NCBI RefSeq assembly: GCF_900102105.1
Contig: NZ_FNBB01000007.1
Location: forward strand, 124,001 to 188,000
DNA from: Agrobacterium pusense
GTDB lineage: Bacteria > Pseudomonadota > Alphaproteobacteria > Rhizobiales > Rhizobiaceae
Direction of reading: 5' to 3'
Length of the DNA: 64,000 bases
A model generated the notes under the pieces. It saw nothing but the letters and a program-made list of their open reading frames with translations, was not told the DNA's origin and made no database searches. This document shows, piece by piece, positions 8,728 through 17,498 of this stretch; position 1 is the stretch's first letter; each line of letters opens with the position of its first letter. The position numbers were made by a program, and so were the translations under genes.

Positions 8728-9372
8728 GGTCTTCAAGAAATTCCGTATTTCAGTCATTTTCGATAACCGGCGCGGTAAAACACCCGGAACGGTGCCGTTT
8801 CAACCACGCCGGACGACAATTTGCGCGTTTGCGCCTCACCATCGCAGGCCTTGGTGAACCAATTGTTAACCCGGAAATTCCACCAACAATATGGCATATT
8901 TAGCCAGCCTATTGCTATTATGACAGAGAAAACATACAACATGGATGAGGGTTAAAAGTGTTGACGGGATAGATGCCCGCCGGCTGCCAATCGAAAAAGA
9001 CGCTGGCGCTGCAAATCGGGCAATCATCTGCCGTCGTTACATTTATCCTGAAACTCGATCAATTCCGGCCGTGGCCGGAGACCTACCCGGTGGCGCTGCC
9101 ACCGCCGCTCTGAGGAGAGCAAATTCATCGGACCCCAAGGGGTCTATATATTATTGTCGTTCCGCCTGGCCAATGATGTCGCAGCAGTTTTCACATGAAC
9201 CGGATACCAGGAGCAGGCCAAGCGCCTCGCCGTCGGTCCGGATGCTGCCAGTTTACAGACGCCCGGCAGGAGACTTCATTTCCGGCACATCCTTGCACTC
9301 ATATGAAAGGCTCGTCCGTGTGGCGGGCCTGTTCTCGTATAAAACAAGGCTGCGCCGAGGAGCACAGCTTAC
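8728..9372 (+). other. amiC/rne divergent region and rne 5' leader
   Basis: About 645 bp without a recognisable protein. The left part (8860-8935) is AT-richer and should contain the divergent promoters, though no box pair is clear. The right part is probably a long rne leader with several hairpins (described separately). GAGGAG at about 9357-9362 is the rne ribosome site. Confidence 0.5.
9065..9144 (+). promoter_or_regulatory. Structured 5' leader of rne (three hairpins)
   Basis: Three perfect inverted repeats in succession: CCGGCC-gt-GGCCGG (9065-9078), CGGTGGC-gct-GCCACCG (9088-9104) and GACCCCAAGGGGTC (9131-9144). They sit 230-310 nt upstream of the rne start on the coding strand. Enterobacterial rne mRNA is autoregulated through a structured leader; whether this one is equivalent is inference. 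Confidence 0.45.
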
Positions 9373-12267
9373 ATGGCAGACAAAATGCTTATCGACGCCT
9401 CCCACGAAGAGGAGACACGCGTAGTCGTTGTCCGTGGGAACCGGATCGAAGAATTCGATTTTGAATCGGAACACAAAAAACAGATCCGCGGCAATATTTA
9501 CCTTGCCAAGGTCACCCGCGTTGAGCCCTCCCTCCAGGCGGCCTTCGTGGATTACGGTGGAAACCGTCACGGCTTTCTCGCTTTCGCGGAAATCCATCCG
9601 GATTATTACCAGATCCCGCTCGCTGATCGTCAGGCCCTGCTGAAAGCGGAAGCCGAGGATCATCGCCGCAGCGACGATTTCGAATCGGCCGATGCGCCTG
9701 AGCCCGCCGCCCCGATGATCGACCTTTCGCAGGTGGATCAGCCGGATGTCGGCATTGTTTCCGCAAGCGAAACCACTGAGACCGTTGTGACGGAAGAAGC
9801 TGCACCCGTCGTGGAAGCGGTTTCCGAAGAAGCAGCCGTCGAAGTCGTCGCGGAAGAAGCGCCGGCTGAGGAAGAAAAGCCGAAGAAGCGCGTTCGCCGC
9901 CCCCGCGCCAAGAAGAAGACAGCCGAAGAAATCGCAGCCGAGGCGGCAGACGCGTCTTCCGAAGACGACGGCAGCACCGGCGGTGAAATGGCCGCGATGG
10001 TCGATACCGACACGATTTCCGAGGAAGTCGAAGGTCTTCGCCGCGGCAATGACGATGATGACGACGACGATGACGATCACCACGAAAAGGAAGTGATCGA
10101 ATCCGTCGGCGCCGAAGACGCCATGGAAGAAGTTCCGGATCGCGTTGCCCGCAAGCCGCGCAAACAATACCGCATCCAGGAAGTCATCAAGCGCCGCCAG
10201 ATCCTTCTCGTGCAGGTGGCCAAGGAAGAGCGCGGCAACAAAGGTGCTGCACTCACCACCTATCTGTCGCTGGCCGGCCGTTACTCCGTGCTGATGCCGA
10301 ATACGGCGCGTGGCGGCGGTATTTCCCGCAAGATCACCCAGCCGACCGACCGCAAGCGCCTGAAAGAAATCGCGCGCGATCTGGAAGTGCCGCAGGGTAT
10401 GGGCGTCATTCTGCGCACCGCAGGCGCCAACCGCACCCGCGTCGAAATCAAGCGCGACTTCGAATATCTGATGCGTCTTTGGGAAAACGTCCGCACGCTG
10501 ACGCTGAATTCCACGGCTCCCTGCCTCGTTTACGAGGAAGGCTCGCTGATCAAGCGTTCGATCCGCGATCTCTATAACAAGGATATCAGCGAGATCATCG
10601 TTTCCGGCGAAGAAGGCTATCGTGAAGCGAAAGACTTCATGAAGATGCTGATGCCGAGCCACGCCAAGGTTGTTCAGCCTTACCGCGACATTCACCCGAT
10701 CTTCTCGCGCTCCGGCATCGAAGCGCAGCTCGACCGCATGCTGCAGCCCCAGGTGACGCTGAAGTCCGGTGGCTACCTCATCATCAACCAGACCGAAGCG
10801 CTGGTTTCCATCGACGTCAACTCCGGCCGTTCGACACGCGAGCATTCCATCGAGGAAACCGCGCTGACGACCAACCTGGAAGCTGCGGAAGAAGTGGCAC
10901 GCCAGCTGCGTCTGCGCGACCTTGCCGGTCTTGTCGTCATCGACTTCATCGACATGGAAGAAAAGCGCAACAACCGCGCCGTCGAGAAGAAGCTCAAGGA
11001 CTGCCTTAAGAACGACCGCGCCCGCATCCAGGTTGGCCGCATCTCGCATTTCGGTCTTCTGGAAATGTCGCGCCAGCGCATTCGCGCTTCGGTGCTGGAA
11101 TCGACCACGCAGGTCTGCCAGCATTGCGGCGGCACGGGTCACGTGCGTTCGGAATCCTCCATCGCGCTGCATGTGCTGCGTGGTGTCGAGGAATATCTGC
11201 TGCGCAACACCACCCACAACATCACCGTGCGTTGCACGCCGGAAACGGCGCTCTATCTGCTCAACCACAAGCGCGGCACGATTGTCGATTATGAAGGCCG
11301 CTTCGGGGTGTCGATCATCATTGCCGCCGACTCCGGCGTCGGCGCCCAGCATTTCGCCATCGATCGCGGTGAAGCCGTCGAAAATCCCGTGAAGATCGAA
11401 AGCCTCATCCAGATGCTGCCGAACTTCGTGGAAGAAGAAGACGATTTTGTCGCCGAGGTGGAAGAGGACGAAGACGAGGAAGAAATCGTCAAGACCGAAA
11501 GCGCCCAGCCCCGTCAGCAGCAGCAGGGCGACAATGGCGAAGAAGGCAAGCGCAAGCGCAAGCGCCGTCGCCGCCGTCGTGGCAAGGGCGGTCAGAACGA
11601 CCAGAACGGCTCGCTTGAGGCCGGTTCCGGCAACGACGCTGACGGCGACGATGCCGAGGGTGATGACGACGGGATCGACACCGATGACAATGGGGTTGAG
11701 ACCGAAAACGGCACTGCGGAAGCTGTAACCTCCGAAGAGGAAAGCAAGCGCAAGCGCCGCCGCCGCGGGAAGCGAGGCGGTCGCCGCAATCGTGCAGAGG
11801 ACGAAGCTCTCGACGCTTCCGGCGCTGAGGACGAAGGCGAAAGCGAAAGCGACGACGCGCCTGTAACTGAGGCACCGGTAACCGAAGAGGCGACCGCAGC
11901 CGAAGTGGTGGAAGGTGTCGTTGCCGACGTCGTGGAAGAGGAAGCGCCGAAGAAGCCGCGCCGTACCCGCAAGGCAAAGGCCAAGACGGAAACCGAAGAA
12001 GCGCCGAAGGCCGAAGCCGTTGAAACGGTGGAGCCGGTGATCGTTGAGGAAACTGTCGTGGATGTCGCTGTTGAAGAAGCAGGCGAAGCGTCGGCCGATG
12101 TCGCTCCGCAGGCGGAAGCACCGGCGAGCGAAGAAAAGGTCCGCGCGAACCGGGGCAGCAATGTTTCGACTTCGGAGCCGGTGGTTACATCGTCGTCTCC
12201 CAATCCCGATGGCGACGAGCCGAAGCCGCGCAAGGGCGGTTGGTGGCAGCGCCGCGGCTTCTTCTGA
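9373..12267 (+). CDS. rne: Ribonuclease E/G
   Basis: Endoribonuclease at the core of the RNA degradosome. 964 residues. The S1 domain begins at IRGNIYLAKVTRVEPSLQAAF (about 39-59) but is interrupted by an insertion of roughly 170 residues (about 90-260) of alternating acidic and basic low-complexity sequence, including a run of Asp; the S1 then resumes at YRIQEVIKRRQILLVQV. The DNase I-like catalytic part has VSIDVNSGR, and the Zn-link is CQHCGGTGH. The C-terminal third is disordered and strongly acidic with Arg clusters (KRKRKRRRRRRGKGG), the expected RNA- and partner-binding scaffold. Such S1 insertions are known in alphaproteobacterial RNase E. Confidence 0.95.
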   Translation: MADKMLIDASHEEETRVVVVRGNRIEEFDFESEHKKQIRGNIYLAKVTRVEPSLQAAFVDYGGNRHGFLAFAEIHPDYYQIPLADRQALLKAEAEDHRRSDDFESADAPEPAAPMIDLSQVDQPDVGIVSASETTETVVTEEAAPVVEAVSEEAAVEVVAEEAPAEEEKPKKRVRRPRAKKKTAEEIAAEAADASSEDDGSTGGEMAAMVDTDTISEEVEGLRRGNDDDDDDDDDHHEKEVIESVGAEDAMEEVPDRVARKPRKQYRIQEVIKRRQILLVQVAKEERGNKGAALTTYLSLAGRYSVLMPNTARGGGISRKITQPTDRKRLKEIARDLEVPQGMGVILRTAGANRTRVEIKRDFEYLMRLWENVRTLTLNSTAPCLVYEEGSLIKRSIRDLYNKDISEIIVSGEEGYREAKDFMKMLMPSHAKVVQPYRDIHPIFSRSGIEAQLDRMLQPQVTLKSGGYLIINQTEALVSIDVNSGRSTREHSIEETALTTNLEAAEEVARQLRLRDLAGLVVIDFIDMEEKRNNRAVEKKLKDCLKNDRARIQVGRISHFGLLEMSRQRIRASVLESTTQVCQHCGGTGHVRSESSIALHVLRGVEEYLLRNTTHNITVRCTPETALYLLNHKRGTIVDYEGRFGVSIIIAADSGVGAQHFAIDRGEAVENPVKIESLIQMLPNFVEEEDDFVAEVEEDEDEEEIVKTESAQPRQQQQGDNGEEGKRKRKRRRRRRGKGGQNDQNGSLEAGSGNDADGDDAEGDDDGIDTDDNGVETENGTAEAVTSEEESKRKRRRRGKRGGRRNRAEDEALDASGAEDEGESESDDAPVTEAPVTEEATAAEVVEGVVADVVEEEAPKKPRRTRKAKAKTETEEAPKAEAVETVEPVIVEETVVDVAVEEAGEASADVAPQAEAPASEEKVRANRGSNVSTSEPVVTSSSPNPDGDEPKPRKGGWWQRRGFF

Positions 12268-12291
12268 GAGAAGCTACATTTTGGATAAAAG

Positions 12292-12324
12292 ACGCCCGCA
12301 ACGATGTTGCGGGCGTTTTCTTTT
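12292..12324 (+). terminator. Rho-independent terminator of rne
   Basis: Perfect 11-bp stem ACGCCCGCAAC/GTTGCGGGCGT with a 3-nt loop and TTTTCTTTT tail, 25 nt after the rne stop. Confidence 0.95.
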
Positions 12325-12495
12325 ATGGATGCAAAGAACGGGCCCTTTTAGGGCCACTAACATTTTCTCATCCCATGCTTGTCACAGGAACGCAGTCAAC
12401 GCACGCTCGCGGCGGGAGCGCCCTTTCAGCCCAAGTGCCTGGGCTGGCTGGATCCCTTTAACAGGCACGGGATGAGGAGTGGGAGAGGCCAACCG

Positions 12496-13200
12496 TCAGA
12501 CAGACCGCGTGAGACCACCATCCACGCGGATATTCTGGCCGGTAATATATCCTGCCCCCTCAGATGCGAGAAATGCCACTGTGGCGGCGATCTCTTCGCT
12601 CTTGCCGTAACGTTGCATCGGAACGCTTTCGCGGCGTTCTTCCGTCGCCGGCAGGCTGTCGATCCAGCCGGGAAGGACATTGTTCATGCGGACATTATCG
12701 GCTGCGTAGGTATCGGCAAAAATCTTGGTGTAGGAGGCAAGGCCGGCGCGGAACACGGCGGATGTGGGGAACATACTGCTCGGTTCGAAAGCCCAGGCAG
12801 TCGAGATGTTGACGATCGCGCCCGCCCTCTGCCTTACCATGACCGGGGCGATGATGCGCGTCGGGCGAATGACGTTCATGAGGTAGACATCGAGCCCGGT
12901 ATGCCATTGTTCGTCGGTAATATCGAGGATGGCGGCGCGCGGGCCATGGCCGGCGCTGTTCACCAGCACGTCGATACGGCCGTATCTCTCAAGCGCCAGA
13001 TCCGTCAGCCGTTGCAGGTCTTCATTGGACTGGTTGGAACCGGTAACGCCGATGCCGCCCAACTCTTTCGCCAGCGCCTCTCCCTTGCCAGAAGACGACA
13101 GGATAGCGAGCTTGTAACCATCCGCGGCCAGGCGTTTCGAAACGGCAGCTCCCATGCCGCTGCCGCCTGCCGTCACCACCGCCACTTTTTCTGCCGACAT
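12496..13200 (-). CDS. SDR-family protein with substituted catalytic triad
   Basis: A 234-residue Rossmann-fold short-chain dehydrogenase homologue. The cofactor motif TAGGSGMG (10-17) and the NSAG motif (81-84) are present, and the C-terminus ends in the usual GQNIRVDGG. In the active site the Ser-Tyr-x-x-x-Lys set is replaced: aligning NIST with the NISS of FabG-like enzymes puts Thr134, Ser147 and Arg151 (SAVFRAGL) at the catalytic positions. It may bind NAD(P) without ordinary oxidoreductase activity or may use other residues. Start ATG at 13200 has GGGAGAAAAGCG upstream. It lies 144 bp downstream of the ABM gene on the same strand. Confidence 0.85.
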   Translation of the reverse strand: MSAEKVAVVTAGGSGMGAAVSKRLAADGYKLAILSSSGKGEALAKELGGIGVTGSNQSNEDLQRLTDLALERYGRIDVLVNSAGHGPRAAILDITDEQWHTGLDVYLMNVIRPTRIIAPVMVRQRAGAIVNISTAWAFEPSSMFPTSAVFRAGLASYTKIFADTYAADNVRMNNVLPGWIDSLPATEERRESVPMQRYGKSEEIAATVAFLASEGAGYITGQNIRVDGGLTRSV

Positions 13201-13344
13201 CGCTTTTCTCCCATTCCAGGTCTGACGGACAGCCCGTATGGCGGTCCTTCTTCAGCTTAAACTGTCTCATCTTTAACGGGTTTCCAAGACGAGTTCGAAC
13301 CAGAAAGGCTTGTCGAGGCATGCAGAAAAATTGATGCTGATGCG

Positions 13345-13707
13345 TCAGCCCGGGCCGACACCCGTTGGGTGAGCAGACCGGCTATCCGCCGGTGCTTCCT
13401 CCCTCTCCTGCAAACCATAGTCACGCATCACATGCGCGATACGCAACCTGTAATCGGAGAAGACGCCAGTCCGGCCGAGCGACTGGGCGGCGCGATGAGG
13501 CAGGGTGTTGCGCCACGCCTCAACCGCCTCCTCATCCCGGAAGAACGACAAGGAGAGCAACTTGTCCGGATTGCCGATGCTCTGAAACCGCTCGACGGAG
13601 AGGAAACCGTCGATGGTTTCAAGTTCTGCCCGCAGGCCGGCGGCTATATCCAGATAATGTTGCTTCTCGCCTGCGGCTGGCCACACCTCAAAAATAACGG
13701 CGATCAT
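13345..13707 (-). CDS. Antibiotic biosynthesis monooxygenase (ABM) domain protein
   Basis: A 120-residue dimeric alpha/beta-barrel protein of the ABM type (MIAVIFEVWPAAGEKQHYLDIAAGL..., GFLSVERFQS, LLSLSFFRDEEAVEAWR). Related small proteins act as cofactor-free monooxygenases or haem- and quinone-handling enzymes; the substrate here is unknown. Its ATG overlaps the stop of the upstream NIPSNAP gene by four bases (ATGA), so the two are translationally coupled. The C-terminal 20 residues are low-complexity and not part of the domain. Confidence 0.8.
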   Translation of the reverse strand: MIAVIFEVWPAAGEKQHYLDIAAGLRAELETIDGFLSVERFQSIGNPDKLLSLSFFRDEEAVEAWRNTLPHRAAQSLGRTGVFSDYRLRIAHVMRDYGLQEREEAPADSRSAHPTGVGPG

Positions 13708-14030
13708 CGTCCGGCTCCCGCGTGGGGGGCGGATGCGAGGCGCAGAAACAGTCGGTCCTCGCGACGGATGAATTGTTCGCGGCGCGCGAATTCGTAATTT
13801 TCCTGCCCGGCCGGATCGGCGGCGAGCCGCGCCCTATAGGCTTCGTACGCGGCGAGGTTTTCGATGTTGTAGACACCGTAGGCAATGGTGCTCGATCCCT
13901 CCTTCGGCGCGTAATAACCGATCAGATCAGCCCCGCAACGCGGGATCGCCTCTCCCCAGTTGCGGGCATAGCGTTCGAAGGCATCGACCTTGAAAGGATC
14001 GATCTCGTAGCGGATGAAACAGGTCAGCAT
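13704..14030 (-). CDS. NIPSNAP-family protein
   Basis: A 108-residue dimeric alpha/beta-barrel protein. It opens with MLTCFIRYEIDPFKVDAFE and continues with YARNWGEAIPRCGADLIGYY, typical of bacterial NIPSNAP proteins, whose role is undefined. GAGGAG is 7 nt upstream of the ATG at 14030, which favours this start over an ATG five codons earlier. It is the first gene of a unit with the ABM gene and possibly the SDR gene, and is divergent from an ArsR-type regulator across about 75 bp. Confidence 0.8.
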   Translation of the reverse strand: MLTCFIRYEIDPFKVDAFERYARNWGEAIPRCGADLIGYYAPKEGSSTIAYGVYNIENLAAYEAYRARLAADPAGQENYEFARREQFIRREDRLFLRLASAPHAGAGR

Positions 14031-14082
14031 CGTTTGTCTCCTCATGTTCTGCCTCTCCCTTCTACGCCATTGCCATGCCTCG

Positions 14083-14106
14083 ATGCTTCGGTTACCATCG
14101 AAGCAT
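14083..14106. promoter_or_regulatory. Candidate operator of the ArsR-type regulator
   Basis: Perfect inverted repeat ATGCTTCG-N8-CGAAGCAT in the short divergent region. The right arm includes the first bases of the regulator start codon at 14105. Position and symmetry fit a winged-helix dimer that represses both directions. Confidence 0.5.
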
Positions 14107-14788
14107 GAAAGACGGACCCGTGATTGCCAATGTTGCCGCCCTTATCGGCGATCCTGCCCGCGCCAACATCTTGACGGCGCTGATGGACGGGCGCGCGCTG
14201 ACAGCGAGCGAGCTCGCGGAAGCCGCGGGTGTGACCCTGCAAACTGCCAGCGGTCACCTGTCAAAGCTCTCGGACGCACAATTGCTGAAAGCGGAAAAAC
14301 AGGGTCGACATCGATATTTCCGCCTCTCCGATGAGGATGTGGCGCAGGTTCTGGAAGCGTTGATGGGGCTTGCCCAACGCACTGGCGCGGTACGTGTGCG
14401 CACCGGGCCGAAGGACAAGGCGCTTCGTGAGGCGCGCATCTGCTACGATCATCTGGCCGGGGAAAGCGGCGTGGCACTGCTTGCCGCCATTACCGCAAAG
14501 GGTCTCCTGACGTTAGGTGATGATCCTGCCTTAACGGAGAGCGGACGCGACTTCTTCTCGAACTTCGGCATAGACCTTTCGCCGCTCGAAAAGGCCCGCC
14601 GCCCGGTCTGCCTGCATTGCCTGGACTGGAGCGAACGCCGGCATCACCTCGGCGGCGGGCTTGGCGCATCGCTTCTTGAAGCGATGCAGCAGCGCGACTG
14701 GTTGCGGCGCGGAAACGGCCGTGTGCTGACCTTTACTGCCAAGGGTGAAAAGGCGTTCAACAGCACCTTTGGCTGCACGCCCGCCTGA
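14105..14788 (+). CDS. ArsR-family transcriptional regulator
   Basis: A 227-residue protein whose first ~90 residues are a winged helix: IGDPARANILTALMDGRALTASELAEAAGVTLQTASGHLSKL, then the wing EKQGRHRYFRL. The longer C-terminal part contains CLHCLDW (Cys-x2-Cys), a possible metal or redox site, but no classical alpha3N or alpha5 metal motif. I start at the ATG at 14105, where only GAAG precedes it; an ATG at 14075 also exists. It is divergent from the NIPSNAP/ABM pair and probably controls it. The effector is unknown. Confidence 0.85.
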   Translation: MKDGPVIANVAALIGDPARANILTALMDGRALTASELAEAAGVTLQTASGHLSKLSDAQLLKAEKQGRHRYFRLSDEDVAQVLEALMGLAQRTGAVRVRTGPKDKALREARICYDHLAGESGVALLAAITAKGLLTLGDDPALTESGRDFFSNFGIDLSPLEKARRPVCLHCLDWSERRHHLGGGLGASLLEAMQQRDWLRRGNGRVLTFTAKGEKAFNSTFGCTPA

Positions 14789-14811
14789 TCTCCCCAGCGT
14801 ATGATACCCGG

Positions 14812-15975
14812 TTATTTCAGCCAGCCGGCTATACGCCCAACGGCCTCGGCAATGTCAGACACGGAACCCGCATAAGAAATCCGCAGCGCCCTGTGGCCTT
14901 CCTCCGGGTCGAAATCCATGCCTGGTGTCGCTGCCACGTCGATTTCTGCCAGCATACGCTTTGCGAAATCCATGCTGTCATTGGAAAAACGGCTGGTATC
15001 GACATAGGCATAAAACGCGCCATCCATGGGGGATGCCAGCGGCAGGCCTATTTCCGGCAGTCGCGCCATCAGGAAATCGCGATTGGTGCGATAGCTCTCC
15101 CGATAGACATCCAGTTCCTCGGCCGCCGAAAAGGCTGCGGTCGCCGCAAGCTGCGACAGTTCAGGCGGGGAAATATAAAGGCTCTGGGCCAGACACTCGA
15201 CCGGACGGACGAGGTTTTCCGGCAAGACCATCCAACCGATGCGCCAGCCCGTCATGCAATAATATTTGGAGAAGGAATTGATGACCACCGCATTGTCGGT
15301 GATTTCGAGTGCGCTCGTCTCTTCGCCGACGAAGGTAAGGCCGTGGTAAATCTCATCGGAAATGAAGGCCATGTCGCGGCTTTCGCAATAGGTCGCAAGC
15401 CGCTTCAGCGCCTCGCGGCCTGTGACGGTGCCGGTCGGATTGGCCGGGCTTGCCAGCAGAACGCCCTTCAGCTTGCAGCCCGCTTTCGTTTCCGCACGCT
15501 CCAGACTTGCCGGCGTCAGCGTGTAGCCGGTTTCAGCCGTGACCGGCACTTCCACGACGTTGAGGCCGAGAGCCTTCAGGATATTGCGATAGGCCGGATA
15601 ACCGGGCCTCGCGATCGCGACATGATCGCCCGCGTCGAAAAGGCTGAGAAAGGCAAGATTGAAGGCCGCTGACGAGCCCGTTGTCACGGCGATACGAGCC
15701 GGATCGATCGCGACCTGGTGACGCAACCGGTAATGGCCGGCAATCGCCTCCCGCAGTTCGCGCAGGCCGAGCGCATCGGTATAACCGATCCGCCCATGTT
15801 TCAGCGCCTCTTGAGCCGCTGCCAGCGACGCCTTCGGTGCGGGATGGGAGGGCTGGCCGACCGCCATGGAAATGACGGGGCGGCCCGCCTGCCTGCGCCT
15901 GTTTGCCTCCGCCAGAATATCCATGGCGTGAAAGGGTTCGACTGCGCTCCGCTTCGACATCGTAATCAAGGGCAT
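14812..15975 (-). CDS. Class I/II pyridoxal-phosphate aminotransferase
   Basis: A 387-residue fold-type I aminotransferase. Visible are the N-terminal VGQPSHPAP and YTDALGLRELREAI substrate-side motifs, ASPANPTGT, the PLP-binding Lys in SFSKYYCMTGWRIGW and the C-terminal Arg in RISYAG that binds the substrate carboxylate. AspC/AAT-like enzymes use aspartate, aromatic amino acids or similar; I cannot fix the substrate. AGGAAAGAG lies directly upstream of the ATG at 15975. It stands alone, convergent with the ArsR-type regulator. Confidence 0.88.
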   Translation of the reverse strand: MPLITMSKRSAVEPFHAMDILAEANRRRQAGRPVISMAVGQPSHPAPKASLAAAQEALKHGRIGYTDALGLRELREAIAGHYRLRHQVAIDPARIAVTTGSSAAFNLAFLSLFDAGDHVAIARPGYPAYRNILKALGLNVVEVPVTAETGYTLTPASLERAETKAGCKLKGVLLASPANPTGTVTGREALKRLATYCESRDMAFISDEIYHGLTFVGEETSALEITDNAVVINSFSKYYCMTGWRIGWMVLPENLVRPVECLAQSLYISPPELSQLAATAAFSAAEELDVYRESYRTNRDFLMARLPEIGLPLASPMDGAFYAYVDTSRFSNDSMDFAKRMLAEIDVAATPGMDFDPEEGHRALRISYAGSVSDIAEAVGRIAGWLK

Positions 15976-16142
15976 GCTCTTTCCTGAACCGTATTTCAGA
16001 GACTTGCCGCAGAATCACAATCTTCACAATCATGCGACCATAATGCGGACAAGTATTTTTGCCGTATGGCATTTGGCTTAAAGTAAGGTAATTGCCTTCA
16101 TAAGATTTCAAGAGGCTCCGGCCGCACAGAATGAGGACCGAT

Positions 16143-16910
16143 ATGGCGCATTTTCTCCGTTCCACCCTTCTTGCCAGCGTGACGGCCCTTTCAGCGGTAT
16201 TCGCCTCCCTGCCCGCGCATGCGCTCGATGAGCAGCAGAAGAAGGAAATGGGCGAGTTCATCAAGCAGTATCTGATCGAGAACCCGGAGATCATGCTTGA
16301 GGTTCAGGATGCGCTTGAGCGCAAGCAATATGCGGCGCGCAACGCCAAGGCGGCAGAGGCGGTCGCCGACAACAAAAAGGCGATCTTCGAATCGAAATTC
16401 GATCTGGCACTCGGCAATCCCGATGGCGACGTCACACTCGTTGAGTTCTTCGATTACAACTGCGGTTATTGCAAACGCGCCATGGGAGACATGGACAACA
16501 TCCTGAAGAGCGACAAGAAAATACGCGTCGTGCTCAAGGAATTCCCGATCCTCGGACCGGAATCGGTTGCCGCCCACCGCGTCTCCAATGCCGTAAAGTT
16601 GCTGGCGCCTGCCAAATATCCGGAGTTCCAGCGCACGCTCCTCGGCGCTCGCGGACGGGCGAATGAGGACAGCGCGATGGAAGTCGCGACCTCGCTCGGC
16701 CTCAAGGAAGCCGATATCCGCAAGTCGATGGCGGAAAACCCCAATGATGCGCAGGTGCAGGAAACCTACAAGCTGGCAAACAGCCTCGGCATCACGGGAA
16801 CGCCGTCTTATATCGTCGGCGACGAGGCGGTTTTCGGCGCCGTCGGTGCCGACCCGTTGAAGGAGAAAATCGCCAATATGCGCAGCTGCGGTAAAGCTAC
16901 CTGCTCCTGA
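16143..16910 (+). CDS. DsbA-family thiol-disulfide protein
   Basis: A 255-residue exported protein. A signal peptide (FLRSTLLASVTALSAVFASLPAHA) is followed by a helical N-terminal segment that often serves as an oligomerisation stalk in ScsC/Com1-like proteins, then a thioredoxin-fold domain with the active site CGYC and the cis-Pro loop GTPSYIVGD. It probably acts as a periplasmic disulfide isomerase or reductase. GAGGACCGAT precedes the ATG at 16143, so I prefer it over the ATG at 16131, which overlaps that ribosome site. The next gene, aroQ, is 125 bp downstream. Confidence 0.88.
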   Translation: MAHFLRSTLLASVTALSAVFASLPAHALDEQQKKEMGEFIKQYLIENPEIMLEVQDALERKQYAARNAKAAEAVADNKKAIFESKFDLALGNPDGDVTLVEFFDYNCGYCKRAMGDMDNILKSDKKIRVVLKEFPILGPESVAAHRVSNAVKLLAPAKYPEFQRTLLGARGRANEDSAMEVATSLGLKEADIRKSMAENPNDAQVQETYKLANSLGITGTPSYIVGDEAVFGAVGADPLKEKIANMRSCGKATCS

Positions 16911-16944
16911 TTGCTAAAAAAGCAAGTGCATTCCCTGTGAGATG

Positions 16945-16963
16945 CCGGCCTGACGGCCGGTTT
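16945..16963 (+). terminator. Possible weak terminator after the DsbA-like gene
   Basis: Perfect 6-bp stem CCGGCC-tgac-GGCCGG followed by TTTA. There is no real T-run, so it may be a pause site or part of the aroQ leader. Confidence 0.3.
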
Positions 16964-17035
16964 ACGGCTTGCAGGGGCTTTTCCTTGGCGGCTGCGCAGT
17001 CTATAGGTGTCGCTGATTTTCGTATGGAAACGTGA

Positions 17036-17473
17036 ATGAGCAACATCATCATCGTCATCAACGGCCCCAATCTCAACATGCTGGGAAAAAGGGAACCGGG
17101 TATCTATGGTGGCAAGACGCTGAAGGACATCGAGAATGATTGTCTTCAAGCCGGTGCCGATCTCGGTTTCGCAGTGGAATTCCGCCAGTCCAACCACGAA
17201 GGCGTGCTCGTGGACTGGTTGCATGAGGCGGGAGAAAGGGCGGCGGGTGTCGTCATCAATCCCGGCGCTTACAGCCACACCTCTATCGCGTTGCACGACG
17301 CCATTCGCGCGATTTCCACGCCCGTCGTGGAAGTGCACATTTCCAACATCCACGCCCGGGAAGAGTTCCGCCACAAATCGATGGTCTCACCGGCAGCGAA
17401 GGGCATGGTCTGTGGTTTCGGACCATATGGATACGTCATGGCGCTTCACGCGCTGAAAAACATCACGGCATAA
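17036..17473 (+). CDS. aroQ: 3-dehydroquinate dehydratase, type II
   Basis: Third step of the shikimate pathway, converting 3-dehydroquinate to 3-dehydroshikimate. The 145-residue protein carries the type II signature [17 protein letters not shown] with the active-site Tyr in the lid loop, [16 protein letters not shown], and the catalytic His region [17 protein letters not shown]. The length is typical. accB follows after 25 nt, an arrangement common in alphaproteobacteria (aroQ-accB-accC), so the three are probably cotranscribed. Confidence 0.96.
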   Translation: MSNIIIVINGPNLNMLGKREPGIYGGKTLKDIENDCLQAGADLGFAVEFRQSNHEGVLVDWLHEAGERAAGVVINPGAYSHTSIALHDAIRAISTPVVEVHISNIHAREEFRHKSMVSPAAKGMVCGFGPYGYVMALHALKNITA

Positions 17474-17498
17474 AAAGAAACAAAGAATAGGGTTTGTC

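Noticed and set aside
9253-11352. A 699-codon minus-strand frame opposite rne
   Set aside because: Antisense shadow of RNase E; low complexity caused by the Glu/Asp repeats on the coding strand.
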